DNA of 41,174 nucleotides, taken from assembly GCA_030550115.1 (NCBI GenBank), contig JAUQPY010000031.1:1-41174 (forward strand). The letters are read 5' to 3'. Positions 1-8,141 of the stretch are shown one piece after another (position 1 is the first letter of the stretch; each line of letters starts with the position of its first letter). A program made the position numbers and the translations under genes. The DNA comes from Microcaldota archaeon (GTDB taxonomy: Archaea; Micrarchaeota; Micrarchaeia; Anstonellales; J096). Under the pieces are notes generated by a model. It had not been told where the DNA came from. It did not search any database and saw only the letters and a program-made list of their open reading frames with translations.

Positions 1-4
1 ATAG

Positions 5-619
5 ATAAGGAGAAAGGATAAGAAATATTTATTAAAACCATCTCCAGGTCCACATCCAAAAGATGATAGTATTAGTCTTGGCGTGTTGCTAAGAGATTAT
101 ATGGGCATAGCAGCTAATATGAGAGAGGTGAGATATATATTAAGAAATGGTAGGATTAAGGTTGATGGAAGAATTGTAAAAGAGCCTAAATTCCCTATAG
201 GTTTTCAGGATATAGTCGATATTGATGGAGTTGGAAAGTATATTATAGATATAGACTCACATGGCTATTTTGTACCAAGAGATTATAATGGAAATTCTCA
301 GATACTTAAAGTTATTAGAAAGACTAAGGTTAAAGGAGGAAAGCTCCAATACACTTTCCATAATGGTAGAACTCTACTATCAGAAGATTCTTCTATAAAG
401 GTTGGTGATTCTGTGGTTTATGATGTGAATAGCAAAAGTATATCAAAAATAATCTCTCAAGATCTAAATAGAGAATGTATAGTGCTAAGAGGAAAACACA
501 GAGGTTTCAGAGGAAAGATAAAACAGGTTTTGAATATAGGTAAGAGAGTTGCAGATGTGGTTAATGAGAAAGGGGAGAGCGTAAGGACAGATTACAAGTA
601 TCTATTCCTATTAGGGTGA
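5..619 (+). CDS. rps4e: Ribosomal protein eS4 (S4e); 5' end uncertain, in-frame TAG at 2-4 and no ATG/GTG/TTG before the conserved PSPGPHP motif
   Basis: Frame upstream of the tracked start (83) reads (I)RRKDKKYLLKPSPGPHPKDDSISLG..., the conserved S4e N-terminus; then LLRDYMGIAANMREVRYILRNGRIKVDGRIVKEPKFPIGFQDIVDI and a KOW-like RGKHRGFRGKI. Confidence 0.9.
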   Translation: MRRKDKKYLLKPSPGPHPKDDSISLGVLLRDYMGIAANMREVRYILRNGRIKVDGRIVKEPKFPIGFQDIVDIDGVGKYIIDIDSHGYFVPRDYNGNSQILKVIRKTKVKGGKLQYTFHNGRTLLSEDSSIKVGDSVVYDVNSKSISKIISQDLNRECIVLRGKHRGFRGKIKQVLNIGKRVADVVNEKGESVRTDYKYLFLLG

Positions 620-624
620 GGAGA

Positions 625-1134
625 ATGGGTAAGATCACAGATGTTAAGATTGATAAAGTTGTTCTGAATATAGGGGTTGGTCAGCCTGGAGAGCGACTTG
701 ATAATGCAAAGAAGCTATTAGAGATTATTACTGGAAAGAAAGCAATCTATACTAAGGCAAAAGAGAGAAACCCTACATTTAAGATTAGACCAGGATTAGA
801 GATAGGTGTGAAAGTAACACTAAGAGGTAAAGATGCTGAAGAGATCTTAAGGAGAGCATTTGGGGCTCTGAAGAATACTATAAGAAAAAGTATGTTTGAT
901 AAGACTGGTAATCTATCTATTGGAATAAAAGAGTATATTGATTTCCCAGGGGTTAAATATATGCCTGAAATAGGAGTTATGGGATTTGATGTAGTGGTTA
1001 GATTAATCAAGCCTGGGTATAGAGTGGCTAGAAGAAAACGAAAACCTGGGAAGATTGGTAAGAAACAAAGAGTTACAATTGAAGAGGCTATTGATTTTAT
1101 ATCTAAGAAATTTGATGTTAAGGTGATATCATGA
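625..1134 (+). CDS. rpl5: Ribosomal protein uL5 (start likely ATG 625, not GTG 616)
   Basis: [56 protein letters not shown]; position after eS4; SD-like ggtgagg before ATG 625. Confidence 0.95.
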   Translation: MGKITDVKIDKVVLNIGVGQPGERLDNAKKLLEIITGKKAIYTKAKERNPTFKIRPGLEIGVKVTLRGKDAEEILRRAFGALKNTIRKSMFDKTGNLSIGIKEYIDFPGVKYMPEIGVMGFDVVVRLIKPGYRVARRKRKPGKIGKKQRVTIEEAIDFISKKFDVKVIS

Positions 1135-1280
1135 AAATAGATAATGCTAGAGGAAAAGGAGAGAGAAAGTGCAAGATATGCGGAACTACTAGAGGACTGA
1201 TAAGAAAGTATGGTATTTACATATGCAGAAGATGCTTCAGAGAACATGCTGAAAAGCTCGGATTTAAGAAATATCATTGA
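1131..1280 (+). CDS. rps14: Ribosomal protein uS14, zinc-binding type, 49 aa
   Basis: Not in ORF track (short). Translation [49 protein letters not shown] with CxxC...CxxC; conserved position between uL5 and uS8. Confidence 0.95.
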   Translation: MKIDNARGKGERKCKICGTTRGLIRKYGIYICRRCFREHAEKLGFKKYH

Positions 1281-1292
1281 GGGTGAGATAAG

Positions 1293-1685
1293 ATGTCTGT
1301 AGATCCATTTGCAGAGGTTGTTAATCAGATCAAAACTTCTGCCAGAGTAGGAAAACGTGAGATTATTCTAAAGAGGAATAATAGATTGATTAGAAATGTG
1401 CTGAACGTTCTAAAAGAAGAGGGGTATATACAGGGATTTGAGTTAATAGGAGATGGATACCTACAGATGCTCAAAGTCACCCTGATACCTGAAAGAATTA
1501 GAGAGTTTCAAGTAGTTAATCCTAGAACTCCTGTTAAGTATTTAGAGATAATACAGAAAGAGATGCAATATTTACCTTCATATGTAGAGGGGATATTGAT
1601 ATTAACAACTCCCAAAGGAGTTATGAGTAATAGAAAGGCTAAGGAATTAAAAATTGGTGGTAGAATTATTGCTTATATATTCTGA
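1293..1685 (+). CDS. rps8: Ribosomal protein uS8
   Basis: Length 130 aa, C-terminal LTTPKGVMSNRKAKELKIGGRIIAYIF typical of archaeal S8; synteny. Confidence 0.95.
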   Translation: MSVDPFAEVVNQIKTSARVGKREIILKRNNRLIRNVLNVLKEEGYIQGFELIGDGYLQMLKVTLIPERIREFQVVNPRTPVKYLEIIQKEMQYLPSYVEGILILTTPKGVMSNRKAKELKIGGRIIAYIF

Positions 1686-1696
1686 GGTGATAACAG

Positions 1697-2182
1697 ATGA
1701 GAGATATAAGAGTTGTGGTGGATAGTTCTGTTAGGGTTGAAGATAATAAGGTCATAATAGGAGATTACGAGTTAAAATTCAAGGGGGAAGGTTTGAGAAT
1801 ATGGATTGAAAATGGAGAGTTAATGGTGGAGGCAAAGAATAGAGCTATGATAAATACTGTAAAGAGGAAGGTGTTAAATCTACTCAAAGGCATCAAGGAA
1901 CCTTATAGAATAGAATTGGTAGCAAGGTATCTACACTTTCCTATAAAACTCGTATACAAGGACAATGTGCTAGAGATACAGAATTTTCTAGGTGAGAAAA
2001 AACCCAGATATGCAAAGATACCTAAAGGAGTAAAGGTAGAGATTAAAGGTCAGAATATCATCCTATCTTCTCCGGATAAAGAATTGCTAGGACAGGCTTA
2101 TACCAATATAAAGAGGGCTGTGTTTATTAGAGAGAAAGATAGGAGAGTATTCCAAGATGGTATTTATAAGGTGATATTATGA
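1697..2182 (+). CDS. rpl6: Ribosomal protein uL6
   Basis: NFLGEKKPRYAKIPKGVKVEIKGQNIILSSPDKELLGQ and ...VFQDGIYKV; synteny. Confidence 0.95.
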   Translation: MRDIRVVVDSSVRVEDNKVIIGDYELKFKGEGLRIWIENGELMVEAKNRAMINTVKRKVLNLLKGIKEPYRIELVARYLHFPIKLVYKDNVLEIQNFLGEKKPRYAKIPKGVKVEIKGQNIILSSPDKELLGQAYTNIKRAVFIREKDRRVFQDGIYKVIL

Positions 2183-2550
2183 AGAAGAAAAAGGTTCCTG
2201 AATTTAAAAATATTGGACCTAGTGATGGTCATAGGATGAAGAGAAGAATAAAGGATAGCTGGAGAAAGCCTAGAGGTATTGATAATAAGAAACGAGTAAG
2301 GGCTAAGCAATACGGTAAATCCCCTAATATAGGATACAAGAATCCTGAAGAATTAAGAGGCATGCATCCTTCTGGATACTTTGAGATTTTAGTAGAGAGA
2401 GTTGAACAGTTGAATGATTTGGATAGAAATAGATATGCAATTAGATTGAGCGGTAGATTGGGTAAGAAGAAAAAGCTCGAGATTCAGAAGAGAGCCCAGG
2501 AATTAGGAATTCACATATTGAATCCTGTTAAGGAGGTGAGTTCAAAATGA
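2179..2550 (+). CDS. rpl32e: Ribosomal protein eL32
   Basis: SWRKPRGIDNKKRVRAKQYGKSPNIGYKNPEELRGMHPSG; synteny; 4-nt overlap with uL6. Confidence 0.95.
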   Translation: MKKKKVPEFKNIGPSDGHRMKRRIKDSWRKPRGIDNKKRVRAKQYGKSPNIGYKNPEELRGMHPSGYFEILVERVEQLNDLDRNRYAIRLSGRLGKKKKLEIQKRAQELGIHILNPVKEVSSK

Positions 2551-2975
2551 ATATCACTACATTTAAGAGGCTTTTAGCAGATATCAAAGGTGTGGGGACT
2601 AATAGAATTAGGATTAAACCAGGTAGGGAGATTTTAGAGATTATTAAAACTAGTCTTGTGACTAGAAATGATGTTAAGCAGAGATGGAAAGAGGTTGCTG
2701 ATATAGTACCTGAAAAGAAGTTGCTTAGAAAGAGAGAGAAGAGAAAGAGAGGACAGGGTAGTAGAAGAGGAGCTAAGTATTCTAGATTATCCAAAAAAAG
2801 AAGATGGATGATAAAAGTAAGAGCTCTTAGAAAGCAAGTAAAGATATTGAAAGAAGAAGGTAAGATTGATAATGCAACTAAGAAATTGTTGTACAGAAAG
2901 ATCAAAGGAGGGGAGATCAAGAGCAAGAGATCTATGATGGAATTTCTATCTAGGTTGGGTGGTTTGAATGGCTAG
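2547..2975 (+). CDS. rpl19e: Ribosomal protein eL19
   Basis: KRLLADIKGVGTNRIRIKP, GQGSRRGAKYSRLSKKRRWMIKVRALRK; synteny. Confidence 0.95.
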   Translation: MNITTFKRLLADIKGVGTNRIRIKPGREILEIIKTSLVTRNDVKQRWKEVADIVPEKKLLRKREKRKRGQGSRRGAKYSRLSKKRRWMIKVRALRKQVKILKEEGKIDNATKKLLYRKIKGGEIKSKRSMMEFLSRLGGLNG

Positions 2976-3468
2976 AGCTACTGGACCTAAGTATAGGGTT
3001 CACTTTAGGAGAAGGAGAGAGGGAAAAACTAATTATGCTAAGAGACTTAGATTGCTCAAATCTGGTCTTCCCAGATTAGTTGTTAGAAAAACCAATACTA
3101 GAGTTATAGCAAGTATAGTAAGATTTGCAGAGAAGGGGGATATTACTGAGATCTCTGTTGATGGGAAACATCTTAGAAAGATGGGTTGGAAAGGCAGTTT
3201 GAAGAGTATAGCTGCAGCATATTTGATCGGTCTAAAGATAGGTAAGGAAGCTGTTAGTAGAAACATACAGAAAGCTGTATTAGATATTGGATTGCATACA
3301 CCTACTAAGAACAATTTCTCTTTCTTTGTTGCCTATGGTGCTAAAGAGGCAGGATTAGATGTGAAAGTACCTGAAGATTTAGACATGAGTAGAATTGAGA
3401 AATCGAAAACTTTCGATAAGAATGCATTTGAAAATATTAGAAAAATGATACTTGGTGATGTTAAATGA
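2968..3468 (+). CDS. rpl18: Ribosomal protein uL18
   Basis: YRVHFRRRREGKTNYAKRLRLLKSGLPRLVVRKTNT; synteny. Confidence 0.95.
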   Translation: MARATGPKYRVHFRRRREGKTNYAKRLRLLKSGLPRLVVRKTNTRVIASIVRFAEKGDITEISVDGKHLRKMGWKGSLKSIAAAYLIGLKIGKEAVSRNIQKAVLDIGLHTPTKNNFSFFVAYGAKEAGLDVKVPEDLDMSRIEKSKTFDKNAFENIRKMILGDVK

Positions 3469-4049
3469 TGGAAGATTGGGTACCTAAGACCGAACTTGGT
3501 AAGGCAGTTAAAGCAGGAACATATAAAAATATAGATGAAGTGCTAGCTACAGGTAAACCTATATTAGAGCATGAAATTGTAGATTATCTATTACCAAATC
3601 TTAAATCTGAGATATTAGAAATTAGAGCTACTCAGAGAGTTACTGATTCCGGAAGGAAAACTGCATATAAAGTATTAGCTGTAGTTGGAGATGAAAATGG
3701 ACATGTTGGTTATGGAATTGGGAAATCTGCTGAGTTAGCAATTGCCAGAGATAAGGCTGTGAATAACGCTAAGAGAAATATAATATCTATTAAAAGAGGA
3801 TGCGGATCTTGGGAGTGTAGATGTGAATTGGAACACTCTATTCCAAAGAAAGTATCCGCAAAAGTTAGTGCTACTTATGTAGAATTGTTACCAGCTCCTA
3901 GAGGTCTTGGTCTAGCAGCTAATGATAACCTAAAGGTGATCCTATCTTTAGCAGGAGTAAGAGATATATGGAGTAGTGTTAGAGGGTCCAAATCTAACAT
4001 TCAGTCTTTAGTGGCTGCAACTTTCAAAGCTCTTAAACAATTATATTGA
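3465..4049 (+). CDS. rps5: Ribosomal protein uS5
   Basis: KVLAVVGDENGHVGYGIGKSAELAIARDKAVNNAKRNII, LLPAPRGLGLAANDNLKVILSLAGVRDIWS. Confidence 0.96.
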   Translation: MMEDWVPKTELGKAVKAGTYKNIDEVLATGKPILEHEIVDYLLPNLKSEILEIRATQRVTDSGRKTAYKVLAVVGDENGHVGYGIGKSAELAIARDKAVNNAKRNIISIKRGCGSWECRCELEHSIPKKVSAKVSATYVELLPAPRGLGLAANDNLKVILSLAGVRDIWSSVRGSKSNIQSLVAATFKALKQLY

Positions 4050-4060
4050 GGTGAATTGTT

Positions 4061-4465
4061 ATGATAGCTATCATTAGAGTTAGAGGTAGATTTGGTCTGA
4101 AACCTAAAATCGCAGAAACTTTGAGATTGCTCAGATTGAATAAACCAAATCACTGTGTTGTATACAAAGACAGTGAATCTCTAAGAGGTATGTTAAAGAT
4201 AGTAGAGAATTATGTTGCTTATGGGGAGATTAATGAAATTACTCTTAGGGCTCTGATTAGTAAAAGAGGTGAGATAGGTAGTAAAAGTGTTGATAATGTT
4301 GATGAGGTTATTGAACACTTCAAGAACACTGGTAAATGGATTATAGATCCTGTATTTAGATTACACCCTCCAAGAGGAGGATGGAAGTCCATAAAGGAGA
4401 GATACCCTAGAGGTGCTTTGGGTAAACGTGATGATATGGATGATCTGTTAAAGAGGATGATGTGA
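4061..4465 (+). CDS. rpl30: Ribosomal protein uL30
   Basis: IAIIRVRGRFGLKPKIAETLRLLRLNKPNHCVV; FRLHPPRGGWKSIKERYPRGALG. Confidence 0.95.
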   Translation: MIAIIRVRGRFGLKPKIAETLRLLRLNKPNHCVVYKDSESLRGMLKIVENYVAYGEINEITLRALISKRGEIGSKSVDNVDEVIEHFKNTGKWIIDPVFRLHPPRGGWKSIKERYPRGALGKRDDMDDLLKRMM

Positions 4466-4466
4466 T

Positions 4467-4886
4467 ATGGTCAAAAGAGTGAAGAAAACTAAGAAGACTA
4501 AAAAACTAGGGCATAGGACATTTGGTAGAGGTAATGTTAAGAATAGGAGAGGATCTGGTAACAGGGGTGGATTTGGTAAAGCAGGATTCTGGAAGCATGA
4601 GAAAACCGCATGGTTGAAGGATAAGGAAGAATTTCTCAAACAGAGAAAAGGATTTGTATCCAAGCGGGAGAAGCTACCTTCGATAAATCTATACCATATT
4701 CAGAGGATGATAGAGAGAGGAGAAGTAGAGAGGGAAGGAGATGTTTATAAATATAGATTTGAGGGAAAATTACTAGGTACAGGTGAATTAGACTATCCTG
4801 TTGTTATAGAGGTTATATCTGCTTCCAATAGGGCAAGAGAGAAAGTTCAGAAAGCTGGTGGAAAAGTAGTTGAGATAGGTAAATGA
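4467..4886 (+). CDS. rpl15: Ribosomal protein uL15
   Basis: GHRTFGRGNVKNRRGSGNRGGFGKAGFWKHEKT; synteny. Confidence 0.95.
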   Translation: MVKRVKKTKKTKKLGHRTFGRGNVKNRRGSGNRGGFGKAGFWKHEKTAWLKDKEEFLKQRKGFVSKREKLPSINLYHIQRMIERGEVEREGDVYKYRFEGKLLGTGELDYPVVIEVISASNRAREKVQKAGGKVVEIGK

Positions 4887-6283
4887 TAGAGACTCTAGCA
4901 AAATTCCATAAATACCTACCAGCCATAGCATCCCCTAAATTGCCACCAAGTTTAGTGGATAAATTCAAATATACTGCTATCATCTTGTTTTTGTATTTTC
5001 TCATGTATCATACTTTTGTAATAGGTGTTAAGGGAATAGATACAAATGTAAATATAATCTCTACTCTAACAGCATCTAGAATAGGAACACTGTTAACCCT
5101 AGGAATTGCACCTATGATAATAGCTAGCCTATTATTACAGCTATTAGTTAAAGGAGGAGCTATACAATTTGATCTCTCTAATACCAAGAACCAGAAGATC
5201 TTCCAGGAAGCTCAGGTTACATTCGCAATAATAATCGCAATCTTCCAAGGAATATTCTCAAGTGTTTCAATGGTTGGATTTGATGGATTCGGTCCATTTG
5301 TTGCTGATAGTTTCAGGGGAAATTCTATTGTGTTTTTGATAGTTCTGATTCAGATAGTTCTTGGAGCTGTAATAGTAATATATTTGGATCAGATATCTAC
5401 TAAGTATGGACTTACCTCAGGAATATCACTATTCATAGCTGCTGGAGTTTCTTATTCAATATTATCTCTCCTCGGATATCTAATGCTGGATGAGTTCATA
5501 GGTATAATTCCAAATCTATTGTCTCAAGCAGGTATAGACAGATTGCAATTTATAATTATACAATTTATACCCATCTTAACTACATTCTTGGCAATATATG
5601 TAATAGCTTATATTCAGTCTTACAAGCTTCCCATACCTATTAACATAGCTGGGCAGAGCAGAAAGATAGAACTACCTTTTTTCTATCTAACTACAATTCC
5701 AGTAATATTCAGTTCTGCACTTCTATTCATATTCTATCAATTAGGCGTATCAATGATAAGTGTACCTGGAGAGGGATTGTTAGTTGATATCGTAAGAATA
5801 ATTGGAGGTGTTCTTTATATCTTAGGTCCTGTGGTTCATAGCTATAATATGTCTGAGTATATAGCAATTCTATTTACAGCAAAAACACCTATATTAGGAT
5901 TGCCAGAATATTTACACCTGATTATACATATCATCGCTATGGCATTGTTGAGTATGGTATTTGGAGTTATATGGGCTGAAACCACGGGTCAGGATGGGAA
6001 ATCTGTTGCAAAACTCCTATCAAACAATCCAAACATAAGCTTAGAGGGATATAGGAGAGATCCAAGACTCCTAGAGCGAAAAATTACTGAATACGTAGAT
6101 GGTCTAATAAGGTTGAGCTCATTTACTATAGGTTTAATAGCTGGAATAGGAGATGCACTTCTGGTTCTAGGAACGGCTACAGGAATACTTTTGATGATAT
6201 CTATTTATGATAGAATGATTCCTCAGATGAAAGAATTCCTAAAGATATATTATCCGCCATTGATTAAGATACTTGGTGAGTGA
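4883..6283 (+). CDS. secY: Preprotein translocase subunit SecY (Sec61 alpha)
   Basis: Polytopic 466 aa, RIGTLLTLGIAPMIIASLLLQLLVKGG, RRDPRLLERKITEYVDGLIRLSSFTIGLIAGIGDAL; synteny after uL15. Confidence 0.97.
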   Translation: MIETLAKFHKYLPAIASPKLPPSLVDKFKYTAIILFLYFLMYHTFVIGVKGIDTNVNIISTLTASRIGTLLTLGIAPMIIASLLLQLLVKGGAIQFDLSNTKNQKIFQEAQVTFAIIIAIFQGIFSSVSMVGFDGFGPFVADSFRGNSIVFLIVLIQIVLGAVIVIYLDQISTKYGLTSGISLFIAAGVSYSILSLLGYLMLDEFIGIIPNLLSQAGIDRLQFIIIQFIPILTTFLAIYVIAYIQSYKLPIPINIAGQSRKIELPFFYLTTIPVIFSSALLFIFYQLGVSMISVPGEGLLVDIVRIIGGVLYILGPVVHSYNMSEYIAILFTAKTPILGLPEYLHLIIHIIAMALLSMVFGVIWAETTGQDGKSVAKLLSNNPNISLEGYRRDPRLLERKITEYVDGLIRLSSFTIGLIAGIGDALLVLGTATGILLMISIYDRMIPQMKEFLKIYYPPLIKILGE

Positions 6284-6284
6284 T

Positions 6285-6872
6285 ATGATTATTGTGATTA
6301 CAGGTTTACCTGGAGCAGGTAAGACTACTACTATAAATGAAGTTGTGAAGAGATTAGGGGATAAGATAGTGGTGATATCTTTTGGTACAGAGATGATGAG
6401 AATTGTTGAGGATAGATATGGGATCAAGCACAGAGATGAGATTAGAAAGAAACTAACCCCCCCTCAGATTGAAGAGGTTCAGATAGAAGTTGCTAGAAGA
6501 ATTCAGGAAATAGCTAATACTACTAAAAAATTAATCCTTGTAGATACTCATGCAGCAATTAAAACTGAATTTGGATACATGCCTGGAATTCACGATGCAA
6601 TGCTAAACAATATGGAAATTGCATCTTTTATCTATATAACTACTAAATACGAGGAGATATTGCTAAGGAGGGCTAAAGATAGTTCAAGATATAGAGATGA
6701 GGAAGACAAGGTTGAGATATCGTTGCATAATGAAATGAACCTAGCAGTTCTAAGCTCCTGTTCTATCAAAACAGGTGCTCCGGTGAAGATAATTATAAAT
6801 AGAGATGGTGAATTAGAAAGGGCTGTTGAGGATCTACAGGAATATCTGCTAAAATGGATTCACCAGAGCTAG
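6285..6872 (+). CDS. adkA: Archaeal adenylate kinase (AdkA type)
   Basis: P-loop TGLPGAGKTTT; FGTEMMRIVEDRYGIKHRDEIRKKLTPPQ; DTHAAIKTEFGYMPGI; synteny after SecY; ATG at 6285 preferred over 6273. Confidence 0.93.
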   Translation: MIIVITGLPGAGKTTTINEVVKRLGDKIVVISFGTEMMRIVEDRYGIKHRDEIRKKLTPPQIEEVQIEVARRIQEIANTTKKLILVDTHAAIKTEFGYMPGIHDAMLNNMEIASFIYITTKYEEILLRRAKDSSRYRDEEDKVEISLHNEMNLAVLSSCSIKTGAPVKIIINRDGELERAVEDLQEYLLKWIHQS

Positions 6873-7441
6873 ATCTCTGGATCATATTTTTATTAGCTCT
6901 TATTTACTCTTCGATTTCTGTATTTTTTATAGCTAGGCAAGATTTCTACAAGAAGTACCAAGAGGGTAATAAGAGATATTGGGAAGAATATGTAAAGTTT
7001 CTGAAAGATGGATTAAAAATGACTCCTGAACAGATTGAGGAACGTAAGAATTTGTTGAATTTGCTATTGATGGAGCAATTTAAAAATATGCTAAAGATAA
7101 GTGTGGTATATTTAATAATGTTCTTAGGTGCAGCAAGTATAATACAGTTCCTGATTGTAGAATCCCCAGCCAATCATCCATATGGAAGCATATGTATTGT
7201 TGATAATAAATATATATATGAGAACGGTGTTTATAAAGTTCCAGATTTATTTCATGATCAGATTGTTCAAGATATCAATCCAGAGAGCTATGTATGTCCT
7301 AGAGCAATTCTCTATCTACCTTTTCCTATACTAAATCTTCGATACGTGGTCGGTGAGATTAAGATATTTATATTTTTTGTCATAATTATATCAATAGTCT
7401 TAGGTATATTAAAGAAAAGAATTATGAAGATGGGCCCTTAG
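6854..7441 (+). CDS. DUF106 / EMC3-TMCO1-like membrane insertase (Oxa1 superfamily)
   Basis: Position after SecY-Adk; N-terminal TM then charged coiled coil (DFYKKYQEGNKRYWEEYVKFLKDGLKMTPEQIEERKNLLN) then TM segments; stop codon lies inside tRNA-Ala. Confidence 0.8.
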   Translation: MDSPELDLWIIFLLALIYSSISVFFIARQDFYKKYQEGNKRYWEEYVKFLKDGLKMTPEQIEERKNLLNLLLMEQFKNMLKISVVYLIMFLGAASIIQFLIVESPANHPYGSICIVDNKYIYENGVYKVPDLFHDQIVQDINPESYVCPRAILYLPFPILNLRYVVGEIKIFIFFVIIISIVLGILKKRIMKMGP

Positions 7442-7503
7442 ATCAGTGGTAGATCGCTCCCTTGGCATGGGAGAGGCCGGGGGTTCGAATCCCCCAGGGT
7501 CCA
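7432..7503 (+). tRNA. tRNA-Ala (anticodon GGC)
   Basis: Full cloverleaf GGGCCCT/AGGGTCC with G3.U70; anticodon stem-loop CTCCC-TTGGCAT-GGGAG; T-arm GGGGG-TTCGAAT-CCCCC; CCA not encoded. Confidence 0.97.
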
Positions 7504-7555
7504 ATATATCTATAAATAAGATTTATTATTTCCGATAACAAATCAATCTGGATAA

Positions 7556-7629
7556 AGCCTCAGGAGGGATTTGAACCCTCGACCTACCGCTTACGAGGCG
7601 GTCGCTCTGCCAGGCTGAGCTACTGAGGC
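7556..7629 (-). tRNA. tRNA-Thr (anticodon CGT)
   Basis: Reverse complement GCCTCAG TA GCTC AGCCTGGCA GAGC G ACCGC CTCGTAA GCGGT AGGTC GAGGG TTCAAAT CCCTC CTGAGGC T. Confidence 0.96.
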
Positions 7630-8141
7630 ATAGATATCGATTCCTTATAATATCTTATATTTTCCTTTAAAATCTCTAACAGAGTTTTTCTGTAATTTTC
7701 CATAACCGAATCTATATCTCTATAAATTATTGGATTGTATCTCGAGCGTATTTCTAATATATCACCAATCTTATCATCGTAATTTATCACTATACGCTTC
7801 AACCTACTGTCATCTGAAATTATCTTACGTCGTATCAAATCGATTGCAATTCTTGATGAACTATCCTTTTTTAATACATACATAAGATCCTCTAAGAATT
7901 CTAATATATTTTGTATGAAATATTCCATATAGATAACTCTATGGATTGCAACATTGTCTTCAAGAGTAACCTCTCTTATCTGCTTATTAAAATTCTCACG
8001 GATTGAATTTAATCTCTCTATAGCATCTCTGACTGGAATGCTCTTATCCTGCACACTCTCTAGAGTTCTTTTTATCTCTGTGTAAGTATCTAGAAACAGT
8101 TTTTCCCTTGTGATATTATTATTCAATTCTCTTCTATTCAT
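7620..8141 (-). CDS. Uncharacterised helical protein, 173 aa; stop codon inside tRNA-Thr
   Basis: Open frame downstream of and overlapping the 660-aa gene by 8 nt; highly charged, no recognisable motif. Confidence 0.75.
   Translation of the reverse strand: MNRRELNNNITREKLFLDTYTEIKRTLESVQDKSIPVRDAIERLNSIRENFNKQIREVTLEDNVAIHRVIYMEYFIQNILEFLEDLMYVLKKDSSSRIAIDLIRRKIISDDSRLKRIVINYDDKIGDILEIRSRYNPIIYRDIDSVMENYRKTLLEILKENIRYYKESISMPQ

Noticed and set aside
747-4663. Minus-strand ORFs inside the ribosomal block (747-1277, 2528-2926, 3033-3314, 4448-4663)
   Set aside because: Antisense to clear ribosomal-protein genes; compositions are artefacts of codon usage on the coding strand
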